Source: Capronia americana
Taxonomy: Eukaryota; Ascomycota; Eurotiomycetes; Chaetothyriales; Herpotrichiellaceae
Reading direction: 5' to 3'
NCBI GenBank assembly: GCA_016110215.1
Contig: JADWQD010000013.1
Location: 868,001-932,000 of the forward strand
DNA length: 64,000 nucleotides
The notes under the pieces are model-generated. The model made no database searches. It worked only from the letters and a program-made list of their open reading frames with translations, and was not told the origin of the DNA. The position numbers were made by a program, and so were the translations under genes. Position 1 is the first letter of the stretch, and each line of letters opens with the position of its first letter. Shown here one piece after another: positions 22,142-34,966 of this stretch.

Positions 22142-23277
22142 TCAAGCAGATCCATTCGGCAATTTCTCAGTTGCAGACAGGAAAGGAGGCTCGACGACCC
22201 CTGTTTGGCTCGTGATCAGACCGTAGGCCTCGGTTCGACGATGTCGGTGGAAGTCGAAGGTCTGGGATGATGTTAGCATCTGACAAAATGTATGGTATCC
22301 TGAGAACCCCGTACCTTCAACTTGCCCTGTCGTGCCTCCTCCAAGTCAATCTCGGCCACCACTACTTCGTCATCTTTCGTCTTCGCCTCGGCTCTGATAT
22401 GACCTTCGGAATCAGTGATGCAGCTTGCGCCGATCAGCGAGTACTTTCCATCATCCCAGCCTGCGCGAGCAGCACAGATGGAGAAACAGGCATTCATATA
22501 GCTGTTGGCCTTCATGACAAGCTGATGATGGTAGATGCTCTCTTTCTCTGCCCACTCCTCATCCTGAGGCCCCAATGAGCTGTTGAGGTCTGGGGTGTGA
22601 AAGGGAGTGTTATAGCCAACCATCACCACTTCCACTCCTTGCAGGGCGAGCGTTCGCCATGCCTCAGGCCAACGTCGGTCGTTGCAGATCATCATCCCCA
22701 TGATAGGATCGCCCTTGCCTTCCAACTCTCTTGATGGTGGACCACCGGCGGTTTCTTTCTTCAGTGTGTCTGGCAATAGTCCCGGCACACGAAACGCTTT
22801 GAAACCAAGGTCACCTGGCTCGAAGTATCGCTTTTCAAGTTGATTGAGCGCGTCTGGATTCTCAAAAGGTTCTGACGTCCCCGGCAAATGGATTTTGCGA
22901 AATTTGCTTAGGATCTTTCCCTCAGATCCCGAGTAGTAAATGCAGGTATTGTACCCCTTCCCTTCGGGGGTCCGCTCGGCGAACCCGACTGATATGTCCA
23001 CTTTGTGTTCACGGGCAGCATCGATCAATGGCTTGAGGCCAGGCGACTCGGTCAAGTCGGTGCCATGCTCGAAGAACGAATCGAGCTCCTTCTGATCATT
23101 GATCAGGAACCGAGGGAAGAAAGTCGTGAGTGTCGTCTCTGGAAAGACAACCAACTGTGCTCCTTGAGATGCGGCTTGTGCTAATAGAGAAAGCATCCGA
23201 TCAACCACCTCTTTCCGAGGCGTGTCGATGTGCACTGCTCCAACCTGAGCGGCGGCAACTGTGATTTTCCGGGCCAT
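22142..23277 (-). CDS. N-carbamoyl-D-amino acid amidohydrolase-like (carbon-nitrogen hydrolase), copy 1
   Basis: Exons 23277-22315 and 22261-22142 join in phase 0 across a 53-bp intron (GTACGG...TCCCAG) and give 360 residues. The nitrilase-superfamily triad is present: E47 (FPETT), K128 (FRKIHLPG) and C198 (MMICNDRRWPE). The NDRRWPE context, GYNTP, and a C-terminal FDFHRHRRTEAYGLI are the pattern of bacterial D-carbamoylases rather than of nitrilases or beta-ureidopropionase. The reaction would be N-carbamoyl-D-amino acid to D-amino acid, carbon dioxide and ammonia. Beta-ureidopropionase or another carbamoyl-amidase activity is the alternative. The paralogue is at 54184. Confidence 0.88.
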
Positions 23278-24001
23278 GATGCCTTGAGAGAGGTGGTGGT
23301 CCTGGCGATGTTGGGATCTTGGGTTTCAGTACTGCGCCAGAGAAAGTAAGACCTGCTGTAATATTGTCGACAGTGGTTGCACTTGATTGGCACTGAAATT
23401 GAATACTCGACCTTGCAATCAAAGTGTAGACAGCACCGAATGTAGAGCAATTGTTACTATCTTCATATATCATGTCTTTGCTGTGTTTGGACGGACTGAA
23501 GACCGTCTTCGTGCATCTCCGCAACGCGCTTCATTGATGCGGTCTTGGGCGCTGCTCTCCCTCCGAAGTCGAGGACGACCGTTCTGTAGACCATGAAATC
23601 ACAGTGAACAGGCCCATTGATTCAGGCCACTCCCATCCAAGGATACGTCCTTCCGCAGCTGCCAAACATGTAGACGCTCATATCGCCTAAAGGACCTGGT
23701 CAGAACGGCACGCATTCGGAACCCGGAGACGGGATTGGAACAGCTCATATTAAGCTTCATCGATGAATCAAAGGTCTGTCGGGAGGACGCCGCCCGAAAT
23801 CCACAATTCGGATGAGGTCCATAGAGGGCAAGTTCACTTCAATGTCCGCCATCGCTATCTGGTGAGACCTTTTGAGCTGAACTTTGAACGCAACAATCTC
23901 GACGAGTCTAGTTGAATGGGCCGGGGACAAAGTGCACGCACACTTGTTTCAATTTCGAGTAGTTTACCATCCTGCTTTGAATTAGTTACGAACGAATCCT
24001 G
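23278..24001. promoter_or_regulatory. Divergent upstream region, D-carbamoylase 1 and MDR reductase
   Basis: About 720 bp without a supportable gene, between two divergent starts. No exact CGGCCG palindrome was found by eye. Confidence 0.4.
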
Positions 24002-25217
24002 ATGTCGCAGCCGCAGCCGCAAGAGGTCATGAGCCGCCAATGGCAATCCGCCATGGACGGTATTGAAAATCTGAAGTGTGTCTCGGTAGCGGTTCCCATG
24101 CCTGGGCCGGGTGAGATCTTGGTGAAAATCAATTCAGTGTCGTTGAATTTCAAGGATGGCGAGGTGCTCAATGGTCAGTTCAAGCACCACAAAGCCATTT
24201 CGTTGCCACAAGTTGTGGTTCCGTGCAATGATGCCGCCGGCATAGTATCACAAGTGGGTGCTGGTGTTACGGGATGGAAGAAAGGGGATCGTGTGGTGGC
24301 CGTCCCCCAGCCCGAATATCTAACTGCTCCGATCAAACCGGAATACCTGAAGACAGGGATTGGAGGCAGTGGCAAAGGTGCGTGAGGCCGTGGTCGGGAG
24401 AAATTGGCTAGCAGGACTGATTGTGTCGTGGTCAGGAGTACTCTGTGAATATCGCATATTCAAGCACTTTGCGGTCTTACCAACGCCATCCTACTTATCC
24501 GATGACGAGGCCTGCACGCTGGGTGGTGCGGGTATAACAGCTTGGATGGCTATCAACGGCATGAGACCCCTTGGTCAACCCGGTGGGAAGGGCGAGACGA
24601 TCCTCCTTCAAGGCACTGGAGGCGTCTCAATCAATGGGCTTTTGATTGCGAAAGCGAGTGGAGCAGAAGGTGTGTACATAGCGGCGGGTCATATATCGTT
24701 CAGAATGTTACTAACTGTCTGTTCTTCTTCGCCTTGCCCAGTCATCATGACATCCTCCTCCGACGAGAAGCTCCAGAGAGCGAAAGCGCTGGGTGCCGAC
24801 CACCTCATAAATTATCGTACCGTCCCCGATTGGGACGAAGAAGTCTTGCGCATCACTAACGGACGGGGCGTCGACAACATCTTTGAGAACGGCGGAACGC
24901 AGACGACATCCAAGTCTTTGAATTGCGTGGCACTGGGTGGACTCATCAACGCTATTGGCTATGTGACAGGCAAAGTCGATCGTGCAGAGGAGCGCACCAA
25001 CATCAACGTGTCTCTCATCAGCAAGAACGCGATATACAAGGGACACATCAACGGGCCTGTGGATCGAATCAAAGAGTACTACCGATTCTGCGAGCAACAT
25101 CAACTGCGACCAACCATTGATAAGGTCTACCAGTTTGAGGAGGCAGTTGAGGCTTTGCAGTACCTATGGAGCGGCAACCATTTCGGTAAAGTGGTTATCA
25201 GGATCAGCAAGCCGTGA
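24002..25217 (+). CDS. Zinc-type alcohol dehydrogenase / quinone oxidoreductase-like MDR enzyme
   Basis: Three exons (24002-24377, 24436-24669, 24742-25217) give 361 residues. The GroES-like domain shows VPMPGPGEILVKI and SLNFKDGEVLNG. The Rossmann domain shows LLQGTGGVSINGLLIAKASGAEGVI and KALGADHLINYRT, with a split GG at the intron 2 joint. The catalytic-zinc cysteine and histidine pattern of classical ADHs is not obvious, so an NADPH-dependent quinone or enone reductase is more likely. It is divergent from D-carbamoylase 1. It may reduce or dehydrogenate a pathway carbonyl; this is inference from position only. Confidence 0.85.
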
Positions 25218-25748
25218 GACTCGTGTCCTTGGATGAACGTTAGCTAGAGTGGTCGCTGGCGAGGCAGCCATAGCGTTGCCCTGATGAGCCACAGCCGCTG
25301 GTGCCGTCGGAAAGGCTGGGCTTGGGTACGGACGGTCATACACGAGAATTGCCACCCAGTCCTAATGGTGTGGGTCCTGCCTCCTCTTGATAAGGCGGTT
25401 ATTGGCGACACCGGTTCCGATTGGCCTCGTGTACTCTCGCCAAGGGCGGACATACACGAACGTGTGCCTCGAGACAGCCCCCTCACGAGGTCGAGACAGC
25501 TCTTTGCTCCAATCACAATGTTTGCAAATAAAGCCTCCTGGCGATAGTGGCTGGAGATAGCGCTGGCGATGAACCCAGACCGGCAGCGAAGGATATCTGG
25601 TTATCCTCACTGACAAGAAAGATGGACGTCTAGATCTGAGCCGGTCCAGTTCGGGCACATGGCCTATCGCCCTTGTCGCGGGATATAGAAAGAGCAGTGG
25701 ACATCCTCGATCAGCAAAGCAGACCTTTTGTCTTCATCAGTTCCAACC
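25218..25748. promoter_or_regulatory. Upstream region of NCS1 permease 1
   Basis: About 530 bp with no supportable gene between two genes on the same strand. It should hold the reductase terminator and the permease promoter. Confidence 0.4.
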
Positions 25749-27699
25749 ATGATGGCCAAGTTCAGTATGGAGAAGGTCACGGCACCATTCCAGAGCAAAG
25801 CGGCTTTCCTCAAATTTATTCGCACCGATGAAGATGGCGTGATCTCAACCCCATGGGCCAACAAAGATCTAGAGCCAACGCCTCCAGAGAAGCGCCATTG
25901 GAAGTGGTATAACCTGCCATTCTACTGGCTGACGACTGCATTTGGAACCGCAGGATGGAATCTGGCTGCTTCTTTGATAGCCATTGGCCTGGTAAGCTAC
26001 ATCGTACCCCGGCGACGAGGCTTGCTTCTCAGCACAGCCAGTCGAGGTCGATGCTAATCTTCAAGTAGAACTGGCAGCAATCCTTCATCGCCTGTGCCTT
26101 GGGAGTCTTGATCACCGGCATCGTTGTCGTTCTGGCCGCTCGCTGTGCCGCTCAGTACCATATTGGATATCCCGTCATCGCTCGCTCGATCTTTGGCATG
26201 TACGGCAGCTTCTTTTTCATCTTCTTCCGAGCAACCGTGGCCTGCATCTGGTACGGCATCAACACCTTCTACGGCGGTAACCTCTTGTCCACATGCCTTT
26301 TCTGCATGTTCGGCCACAGCTGGAAGAACTTCCCCAACCATCTACCCGAGTCTGCCAGCATCACATCGGCGCAGCTGCTGTGCTTCTTCCTCACCCTGAT
26401 CATCCAGGCCCCGTTCACCTTACTCCACCCGCGCAATGCTCACTGGGTCTTTGTGGTCAAAGGCACCTTCATGCCCATCGCCACATTTGGCCTGTTTGGC
26501 TGGTGCATGGCTAATGGCGCTGGTATCAGCGCCATTGGCAATCCCCTTGCTAAGCAGTCGGACACACCTCTTGGATGGGCACTACTTTCCGGCATCAACA
26601 GTGTCATTGGCATTTCCGCCGGACTGCTGGTCAGCCAACCTGACATGGCGAGTAAGTTCGCCCACTCTCTTGATCTCTGCACTTTTATTAACCATGTGTT
26701 TCTCTCCAGGATATTGTGTCAGCACGACAGCCGCCGGTATTCCCCAAGGCTTCTTTCTGGCCATTCCCAAGCTACTCGTTCTTTTCCTTGGTCTTGCATC
26801 TACGGCGTCGATGCAGGGGGAATGGGGAAAGGCGTATTGGAACATCTGGGACCTCAACAACGCCATCCTCGAGCATAACTGGACCTCAGCTGCCAGGACT
26901 GCGGTCTTCCTCGAGTCCCTCTGCTTCTTCTTCTCCACTGTCGGGACCAACATTGGGGCCAACCTCATCCCTTTCTCTGCCGATGTTGCCGGTCTCCTCC
27001 CTCGCTACATCACCATTATTCGAGGCCAAGTCCTCTGCGCCTTTATCGGTGTTGCGATCGTTCCCTGGAAACTCGTGGCATCTGCCCAGGCATTCTTGAC
27101 CTTTCTGGGTGCTTACAATATCTTTATGGGACCTATTTTGGGCGTAAGTCAACCCATGTCACTCAAAGTCGCAATTTCTTTTCGCATTTACTAACTCTGA
27201 GATGCAGCTCATGGCCGCCGACTATTTTATCATCCGGAAAGGCAACATTCACATCCCATCACTCTATCAACCCGTCAAGGGCGCACTGTACATGTTCACC
27301 CACGGTTTCAACATCCGCTCCCACGTCGCGTGGACCGGCGGGATGCTTTTCGGTCTCCCTGGCCTGATTGCAGCCTACCAGCCAGATGCTGTGGGAATAT
27401 CGGCAAAGCGAATATACACTATGGCTTGGATCGTAACAACTGCGGCAACCGTGGTCTTGTACCTCGCAATCTGCTACTTCTTCCCCGTTCCGGTCTTTCC
27501 CAAGGCCTACAGCGATGTCCCTGTGAAATGGGAATATCTGGGCCCTACGGATGGCTACTTCGACGGTGAACCGAGGCGCCTGGGAGCCACTGAAGACCTG
27601 CACGGAGAATCCATGACCGAGGGCAGTCTTCACAAGGATGAGGCCATCAACGTTGCGGTTGACAACGTCAGCACGAAGAAATTCGATCTGGAGGCGTAA
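25749..27699 (+). CDS. NCS1-family nucleobase/ureide permease, copy 1
   Basis: Four exons (25749-25991, 26069-26651, 26710-27143, 27208-27699) give 583 residues. The family pattern is clear: a cytosolic N-terminus with NKDLEPTPPEKRHWKWYN, a first helix with TAGWNLAASLIAIGL, GYPVIARSIFGMYG, IWYGINTFYGG, and LLPRYITIIRGQ with an IVPWKLV helix later. About twelve membrane segments are visible. NCS1 members import uracil, uridine, allantoin, cytosine/purines and, in bacteria (Mhp1), hydantoins, usually with a sodium ion or proton. This start is preferred because the ATG at 25749 is the first in frame. It is the likely uptake step of this half of the cluster. Confidence 0.92.
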
Positions 27700-28647
27700 C
27701 CGGACGATCGTGTTTGCAGAGAGCTCGATGGAGCGTGGTCAAAATAGATTTCGTGAGCAGCGTGGGGAGGCCAGTTGTGATTTGACTGTACCTGGCATCA
27801 TATAAACGAGGATGCCTGTCAGAAGATATTTGGATATCAGTGCTTTCTGCGGTAGTTTCGGAGAATACGATCGCTTTCCAGAGTACATGAACGCAATGCT
27901 GTCGAATGTGCAAATACAGTTGCGCACCGTAGTAACAGAGGATAGATTGGTCACCCATCCATCCCCCCTACTCTGAGGCCAAGTGGCTGATGTCCTCTGG
28001 TGTCCCGCCCACCGTTTGCAGACAGTGCTGCACAACAAGTCGGGGCAGAGGGTCTGGCCTGCAGGCCCCATTATCGGCCGGAAGTGACTCCTCCATTTCA
28101 GAGCACGTGGTCATCAGTACAGTTCGATTCGCCCCGAATACTGAACGAGCACTATGCCCCGCAGATTCCCCGTGAGACCTGTCGATGACCCGCTCGCGTA
28201 TGTCCGACGGTGTCCTTCCTCGAGGGGTGGTGGAGGAGACTTGGCGGCACTGCATCCTTGTAGCAAGCCTGTGTCTAGACGAGCGCAGTCGCGCGTGGCC
28301 GAACAAGCCCGCAATGGCACGACGGTGAGCAGCGAGCGGCATGTGTGCGAACCAGGAGGGAAAAGGTCGGCCGCACTGTGTCGAGGTTGATCTGCCACGC
28401 CCTTGATTTCTCGTTCCCTATGCCGACGATCCGCCTCTCCACTGCTCTCGCGTGAGGCCCAAGGGGCATAAATTCACGGGCTGGCAAGAAGCTGTGAGAC
28501 GGAGCACCTTCTGAGAGCCACAAGGACGGACCATCGTCTCTTGAAACTAGCTCTAGCTTCTCTTCGACCCCGGCACCCCATCGACGCTCCTACAAACCGT
28601 TACATTCAATTGATCCATCCATCAGAGTCACGAGTATCAGAACAAAG
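27700..28647. promoter_or_regulatory. Upstream region of 2OG-2 with two CGGCCG palindromes
   Basis: About 950 bp without a supportable gene. CGGCCG occurs at 28075-28080 (in ATCGGCCGGA) and 28368-28373 (in GTCGGCCGCA), about 570 and 275 bp upstream of the 2OG-2 start. The last 60 bases form a typical CA-rich fungal leader. Confidence 0.45.
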
Positions 28648-30095
28648 ATGGCGAGCCAAATAACCACCACCACGACCACCACGACTGAGGCTTCTGCGCC
28701 AAAGGTGCTGCATCTTCAGCAGCAGGGGCTGACCCGGAAGATCAAGCCCGTCACGGCAGGCGACAGGAACTTCACCGAGATCCCGACGCTCGACATTTCG
28801 CTCATGTACAGCGACAGCCTGGCTGACCGCAAGGAGCTTGCGGCAAAGGTGCGCGATGCCGCCAGCCGCGTCGGCTTCATGCAGATCAAGAACCACGGCG
28901 TGGACCAAAAGATCATCGACGACGCCTTTGCCGAGGCCAAGAGCTTCTTCGAGCTCCCAAAGGAGGAGAAGGAGAAAGTGCACCAGAGCCAGAACAAGGA
29001 CTTTCAGGGCTACGAGCCGCTCTACTACACCAATGTCGGCATGCTAAAGCGCGGTGGTAAGTAACTCTTCACACCTTTCTTGGGGATAATGCTCTCCTTC
29101 CGCTGCCCCCTCTCTCTACATGATCGGAGGCGAGCCCAATGACAATGGGAACTACTGCTGACCGGAATCTCTCTCTCTTGGTGGGAGCAGACTGCAAGGA
29201 GTCCTTCTCATATGCGTACGACCCGGCCCACGACCCTCAGGGTGACGGGAAAATGCCCGAGATCCTCTTCCGCCGCAGCCAGTGGCCAGAGGAGTCTGTC
29301 GCTCCGCGGTACAAGTCTACGATGCTCAAATACCAACGAGCGCTCCTGGCTCTGGCGCGCCGCTTTATCCGCATCTTCGCCCTCGCCCTCGAGCTGCCGG
29401 AGGACTACTTTGACACCAAAGTCGGCCACCCGATCGCTGGCGTCCGCGTGCTGCATTATCCGCCGATGGAAGGCAGTGACGACGAGGAAATCGGTCTGGG
29501 AGCTCACACGGACATTGAGTGTAGGCTCCATACACCTCTTTTCTGCTCCGTATCCAGGACTAATCCCTCTCGAAAGGTTTCACGATTATCAATCAAACGT
29601 ATACCGCGTATCCGGCGCTCGAGGTCCTCAATGCCAACGGCGAGTGGATCAAGCTGTTCGCCCAACCCGGCTGTTTCGTGGTAAACCTCGGCGACATGAT
29701 GATGAGAATGACAAACGACACGTTCCTCTCGACCGTGCACCGGGTTACGAACCGTGGTGATTCTGACAGATATTCCATCCCATTTTTCTTTGGGATCAAC
29801 GCCGATGAGCTGGTGAGCGTGCTGCCCAGCTGTGTGACCGAAGAAAACCCGTGCAAGTATGAGCCGATGACTATCTACGATGTAAGTCTTCTCCTTCCAG
29901 TCTCGTCAAACAGCGCCTTCGATGGCAAGAGTTGTTGCTGACCTGGTTATCTGTGCATGATAGCACGCCAGAATGCGCTTGATGAAAGCCAGACCCAACC
30001 ACCCAGCGTCCAAGGGTCCTTTGACCTTGCTTCCAAAGAAGTATGTTGTGCAGAACGGCGTCCCGGTATATCCTGAGGCACAGCAGGAGGAGTAG
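28648..30095 (+). CDS. 2-oxoglutarate/Fe(II)-dependent dioxygenase (isopenicillin-N-synthase-like), copy 2
   Basis: Four exons (28648-29056, 29191-29520, 29577-29881, 29964-30095) give 391 residues. The N-terminus has a Thr run from an ACC repeat. The DIOX_N part (ASRVGFMQIKNHG) is followed by the iron ligands H242 and D244 (GAHTDIE) and H301, with R311 in an RYS motif for 2-oxoglutarate. Exon sizes and intron phases mirror copy 1 at 16402-18034. The two probably arose by gene duplication and may act on the same or successive substrates. It follows the NCS1 permease on the same strand. Confidence 0.92.
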
Positions 30096-30289
30096 GGAAC
30101 GATAAAGGATCCAGGATTACTACGATGATCAAGCACCAGAGTCTGTTGTCATGCTCTCTTACAGGTTGTCAGCGGAAACAAGAATGCAAGACCTGTGTAT
30201 GTGGCTTTCAGTGTGAGACTAGCACATCTTTAATCGAAACACATCTCTGTTATTTTCGTTGATACTTTCTTGAGATTCCAGAAAAACTC

Positions 30290-33200
30290 CTATTCTTCTT
30301 GCGATGATGGCTTTCTGCGTGACATGTAAAAGCCTTCGAGTGTGCTCGCAAGCCCAATGGATAGTGTGTCGCGGTCGGCTTCGAGACTACGAAGCAGCGA
30401 TATGCACTGGCGCACGCGGTCTTCGACGGCATGTGGAGCCGATTGGTTTCGCGCAGAAGTAATTTCAGTGCCTGGCAGGCGCAATGGGCAAGACGACGAT
30501 ATCAGTGTCATCCCGGCCGAGAAAAGAGCATGTTGCGGCATCCAGGTGGCAATAGGATAGAAATAGGCCCGCCATGCATTGTCCGTGTCCGATTGGTTCA
30601 CCTCTAGAGTTGTGAGAGGTGCAGATAAGGACCGAGCAGCGGAATGTGCTGAAGTAGAGCAGCCTGGAAATGAGAGAGCACGTCTGGTGTGCTGCACTTG
30701 AGCTTCATGCATCGCTGAAAAGGACTGGATCAACTCTTGTGCACTGAGGGCGAGGTCCGAGCTCGATGCGCGTGTACACGAAGCTTCTCTGCAGAAGGGA
30801 GCAGATATTGAAATCGCACGCTCCAAGAGTAAAACGGTATGATGATAGAGCTCTTCACCCCAAGCTTTCAACAATGCTAGCGTTCCAGCTTGGGACGGCA
30901 GGACTTCGACCTCGGCGGTTGAAGCAATGAATTGCTCGGATTTCCAGGATTTTCGTAGTTCATCCAATTTGGACTGGCTGTTGATGTGCCAGGCACATGT
31001 GTTCAAGTTGTAAGTATGGTGTTGTGTTTGCCAGGGACCATACGAGCTCATGGCGAGGTGTCTGGCGTGGACGAACGACCTTACCTCGGAGTATTCATAG
31101 AGGTAGTACGAGACTTTGTCCAGTAATGTGGATGGTCGACCGGAAGATATGTCCTGAGATTGTTCAATTAGCTTCTCGTATAGTAACAACGACCAGGTGT
31201 TGCTAGGGGACTTACGCCATTGAATACTGGTAGTTGTGTCGGTCGGCCAAAAGCGATGGCAATCTCACTAGATAGTGGAAGAATTTCAATCAGCAACAGA
31301 TATCTTCCAGAATATCGAAATGCTGTCATGTTTCACGAGGGCAACCTACCATTCCAGACAAAACGTAGTTCGATAGAGCATTGATTCTTCCTCCCTTTCC
31401 GTATCTGTAACCTGGCTGCCACTAGAATTTTCCATGCTTATGCACATGCGGGTTAGAAACCCCAGGAGGCGCCAGATATCGCCGGAGGTAGGGTTTAGAA
31501 CCACATAGATGCACACAAGCAGTCGCATCCGAATAGTGGGTACGCGTCGTAGCTCTTTTAGGCTCTGCCACTTGCTTATAGCGGCTTTGAAATATTCAGA
31601 AGACAAGGCCGCCAAGTGACGGTCCTCTTTGCTCATGAGATGAAGGGATATTGCAAATATGAGATAGGCCGTTGGATGGTGCCAGCCGTCTAACTCATCA
31701 TCAGCGATCTTCTGATCGAGGTATATATGTATGTCTTGTAAGCGATCCTGAGTGAGTACAGGATAGAACACATTGATTGATGTGCTGAAAAATTGCAGCA
31801 AGGACACTGCAAGCTCTGCGGCTGGCACATTGACTTGGACAGAGCCTAGTCGATTGTAGAGGTGGGCTGTGGAAGAGCTTCTTGCAAGACTGTCCGAAGA
31901 GTCCCGAAACGTCACAGTATTGGAGGTTCGTTCAGCTTTCAGGAGGAGCGAGAAAGCGCTGGTAGGCCCTAAGAACACGGTTGAGGCCGAAATGAGGTCG
32001 CCGTCCGCGCAGGTAATCGTGATGCTATCTGTCGGACGATTTTTCGACCCAGTCTCGGTATTCAAAGGGTCGAAAGGAGCGGGAGCAGAGCCCATGGTGC
32101 TGAGACCGGGCTCGGCGCCCGCGAAAGATGAGGATGAAGCCAAAGTCGTTAGGCGGCGATCTTGCTGTGCAATCAGGTCTTGAAGTCTCGACTGAAGGGC
32201 ATGAACGTATCTGTACACGAACACGTCAGCAAAGGGCGCACTAGAGTGAAGCATGAGCCTGGGCAGGCCACCGCTTCAAAACTGAACATAGACTGAGAGG
32301 CGGGTCATGGAGTTGGGAGCAATTGCTTACTCTCGAGGAATGTCTTCCGCGAGGACGTGGTCGTGGTACATGCACCGATTCTGTACTTTCTTGCAATGAC
32401 TGCATGCGGGCAGCTGTCGATCACATCTTACGCGGCGACGCCGACATGCGTTGCAAGCCGGTAATAGCTTGATAGAACGTATCAGCTTGTCGCTGAGGGA
32501 GTCTTTGTATGTCGACATTGCGTCTACCTCCTTGTCGTCGAGCGCTCTTCCTGTTCCGGAATTCTCAGAGCTTGTCACGACGAAATCCTCTTGTCCACTT
32601 TCGTGGACGGAACGAGGCGAGGCTGGCGCTGTTGCCAGTGGGAAAAAGTCGATGTTGCACTCATCAAAGCCGATCGAGTTGATTTCTTCCCAAAAGTCAC
32701 CGACCATCAGTAACTCGTCAGTGCCCGGTTGGAATAGAGTAGACCAGGCATCGAATCCACCGACAGGAGGCAAGATGCGCTCGCCATTGATTGCAGACTG
32801 ACGGTCGCGTTGATAAAGATCTTCTACAGCCTTGCGGAGGACGATGTCATCCAACTGATTGAGGAGCTGCAGTTCATGTGCAGGAAGGGTGGTGTGATGG
32901 GAAAACATGTACACTTTCATCATAGCCCTTTTGAGGTTGTCAAAAAGCTCTCCCACGTCAAGTGCTGCTGGCCATCGTTCGGATACTATGGTCTGTTCGG
33001 GTCTGGTGTTAGACTCGCCATCTCAAAGGCACGGATTTGAGATAGACCTGGGACAGCGAAAGCATCATCCACGCCATCAGGGGAATGCTCAACTTACAAA
33101 GACACTCGAGGCCCGGCTGAGAAGATCGACAATCTGACTGTTCCCATACAACGGTCGAAAGGTTTCGGGAGACTGCTTCAGCAAGTACAAGATCGTGGTA

Positions 33201-34966
33201 CCGGCCTCAAACAAGTTGTGGACCAAATGGAACACGAATTTCAAGTAGGCATTCCTTGACCCGTTGGAGCAGACATTGATTACGTCGACCGCTGCGGCAA
33301 AACAAGCTATCTTCTGTTCTTCCGACGGGGTTGAATTGTGCGAGCAGGGGCGGTAAAGCATGAGTCGGCTCTGACAGACCGAGTGAGAACACCAGTCGGG
33401 AGCATTGTCGACCATGGAAAGTATAGAATCTTGTAAGTCCCCGATCTTCTTCTCCATTTCGAGCGTCCATTCGGCATAGGTCTTGTCTGTCAGACTCAGG
33501 TTAAAGAATTGAACCGCACAAATCTCTGATTGGATTTGCCGGAATCGAATGAAGTTCAGGAAGTGAAATTTCAATCGCCTACCGCCTGGTTCGAGGCCAG
33601 AGGGAAGAATATATGGATCCTCTGAGTCGCACGGGAACTGCACATTGATGTGCTCGTCTCTAATTGTGAATGGACGGTGCGACGTTACCGCGAGAGATCG
33701 CTCCAACGCATAAATCTTTTCCCATCTTGTCAGAACGTTTGATACAGTGGGAAAGTTGCTGGGATAGAGTACTCACACTCCAGAATATCCTCCTGCGCAG
33801 GTCGAGAGAGACATAATCCAAGCCGAGACTGGGATCGGGTTCTTGATGCAAGCCTAATGCAATTGCCATTTTCATGCCTTCCCCCACCAGATCCCAGAGA
33901 TTGGCGGTATGAGGGAGCATGGCTCCGAACTGCTCCAGCAGGATTATGCATTGTAACGATCTGAGAGTAGTTTGTCTCAGAAAGCCACTGTGGTTCAGTG
34001 CATCGCGATGAAGGGCCTCGGCGACAGCGCAAAGCTTCCGAATGTTTGGCTCTTTGGATGTTAACGTGCCGAAAGCCATAAGCATCGACACTATAAAGTA
34101 AGCCTCCTCTGGTGGCTCCTTATCTGAAGTCGTATTGTAGACCTGGTCGAATTGGGTGCGTAAATCGACTTCTAAGAAGTATGGATACTGCGGAAGGATT
34201 CTGTCGATGTAGATATCCACAAGTGCAGCGGCGACACCTCGTGGTACTTCACGCAGACCACCAATTGTTCTTGCCGTTTCTTCCACTTGCTCATGCTCGT
34301 ATCGTTGCTGCCCTCCAGATATATTGAGAGATACGGGCAAGTCTGATCCACTGGTCAAGGACTTTCCATACGTTACTCGATCGAGACCTTCTGGTAGAGA
34401 GGTGGATATTGGCTTCATAGCGTTTCCCGCTATCCTGCTGATCGAGACATATGCACTCGGAGGGGCCTCCGGGAGTTCGAGACCATACGCCCGGTCAGGG
34501 TTACCGGTCGTCGACTCGATCTCAGCGAATGGACGAGGCAATACCGTCTGAGAATATTGTCTGGCAGAATCCACATCAGTGTGGGACTGTCCGATTTGCG
34601 GATCGGTAAGGCCCAGCTGAGTCTCGAGGGACGCAATGGAGCTCTCGAGAAACTGAACAACACTGCAAGTAGAAAATGTCAATATTACGGGATACAAACA
34701 TGACAACGCAATAGCAGAGGCTCACCTTCGAGGTATCTCACCATCTGTATCGCGATCGATGCTCACGCACTCGACCCCAGCCTGCTTGCATCTGGAACAC
34801 GTCGGCAGAACATTGTCGCACTGAACGGACACGGGTTAATACGCCATAATCTTATTGACTCCGTCTATTCGCTCTCGCGGGTTCGCACTATCACCTCACA
34901 TACCTTCTTCTTCCTCCGATAACACCACGCACACGCGAAGGCTGCTTTGCTTCGGACACGAGGCAT
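30290..34966 (-). CDS. Tandem double Zn2Cys6 transcription factor (two complete regulators in one reading unit)
   Basis: Eight exons (34966-34904, 34820-34726, 34662-33777, 33715-33098, 33013-32331, 32210-31350, 31267-31216, 31153-30290) join in frame to 1373 residues. Unit 1 has a zinc cluster at residues 12-39 (CAWCYRRKKKC, split by intron 1) and a middle domain with RRRIFWSIYALERSLAV. Unit 2 has a second cluster from about residue 741 (CNACRRRRVRC), the usual linker REYVHALQSRLQDL and its own middle region. Exon 5 (683 nt) runs without a stop from the tail of unit 1 through zinc cluster 2. An ATG at 32518 (residue 720) could start unit 2 alone, but then unit 1 would lack a stop codon. It lies between 2OG-2 and hydantoinase 1, so control of the cluster is likely. 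Confidence 0.75.
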
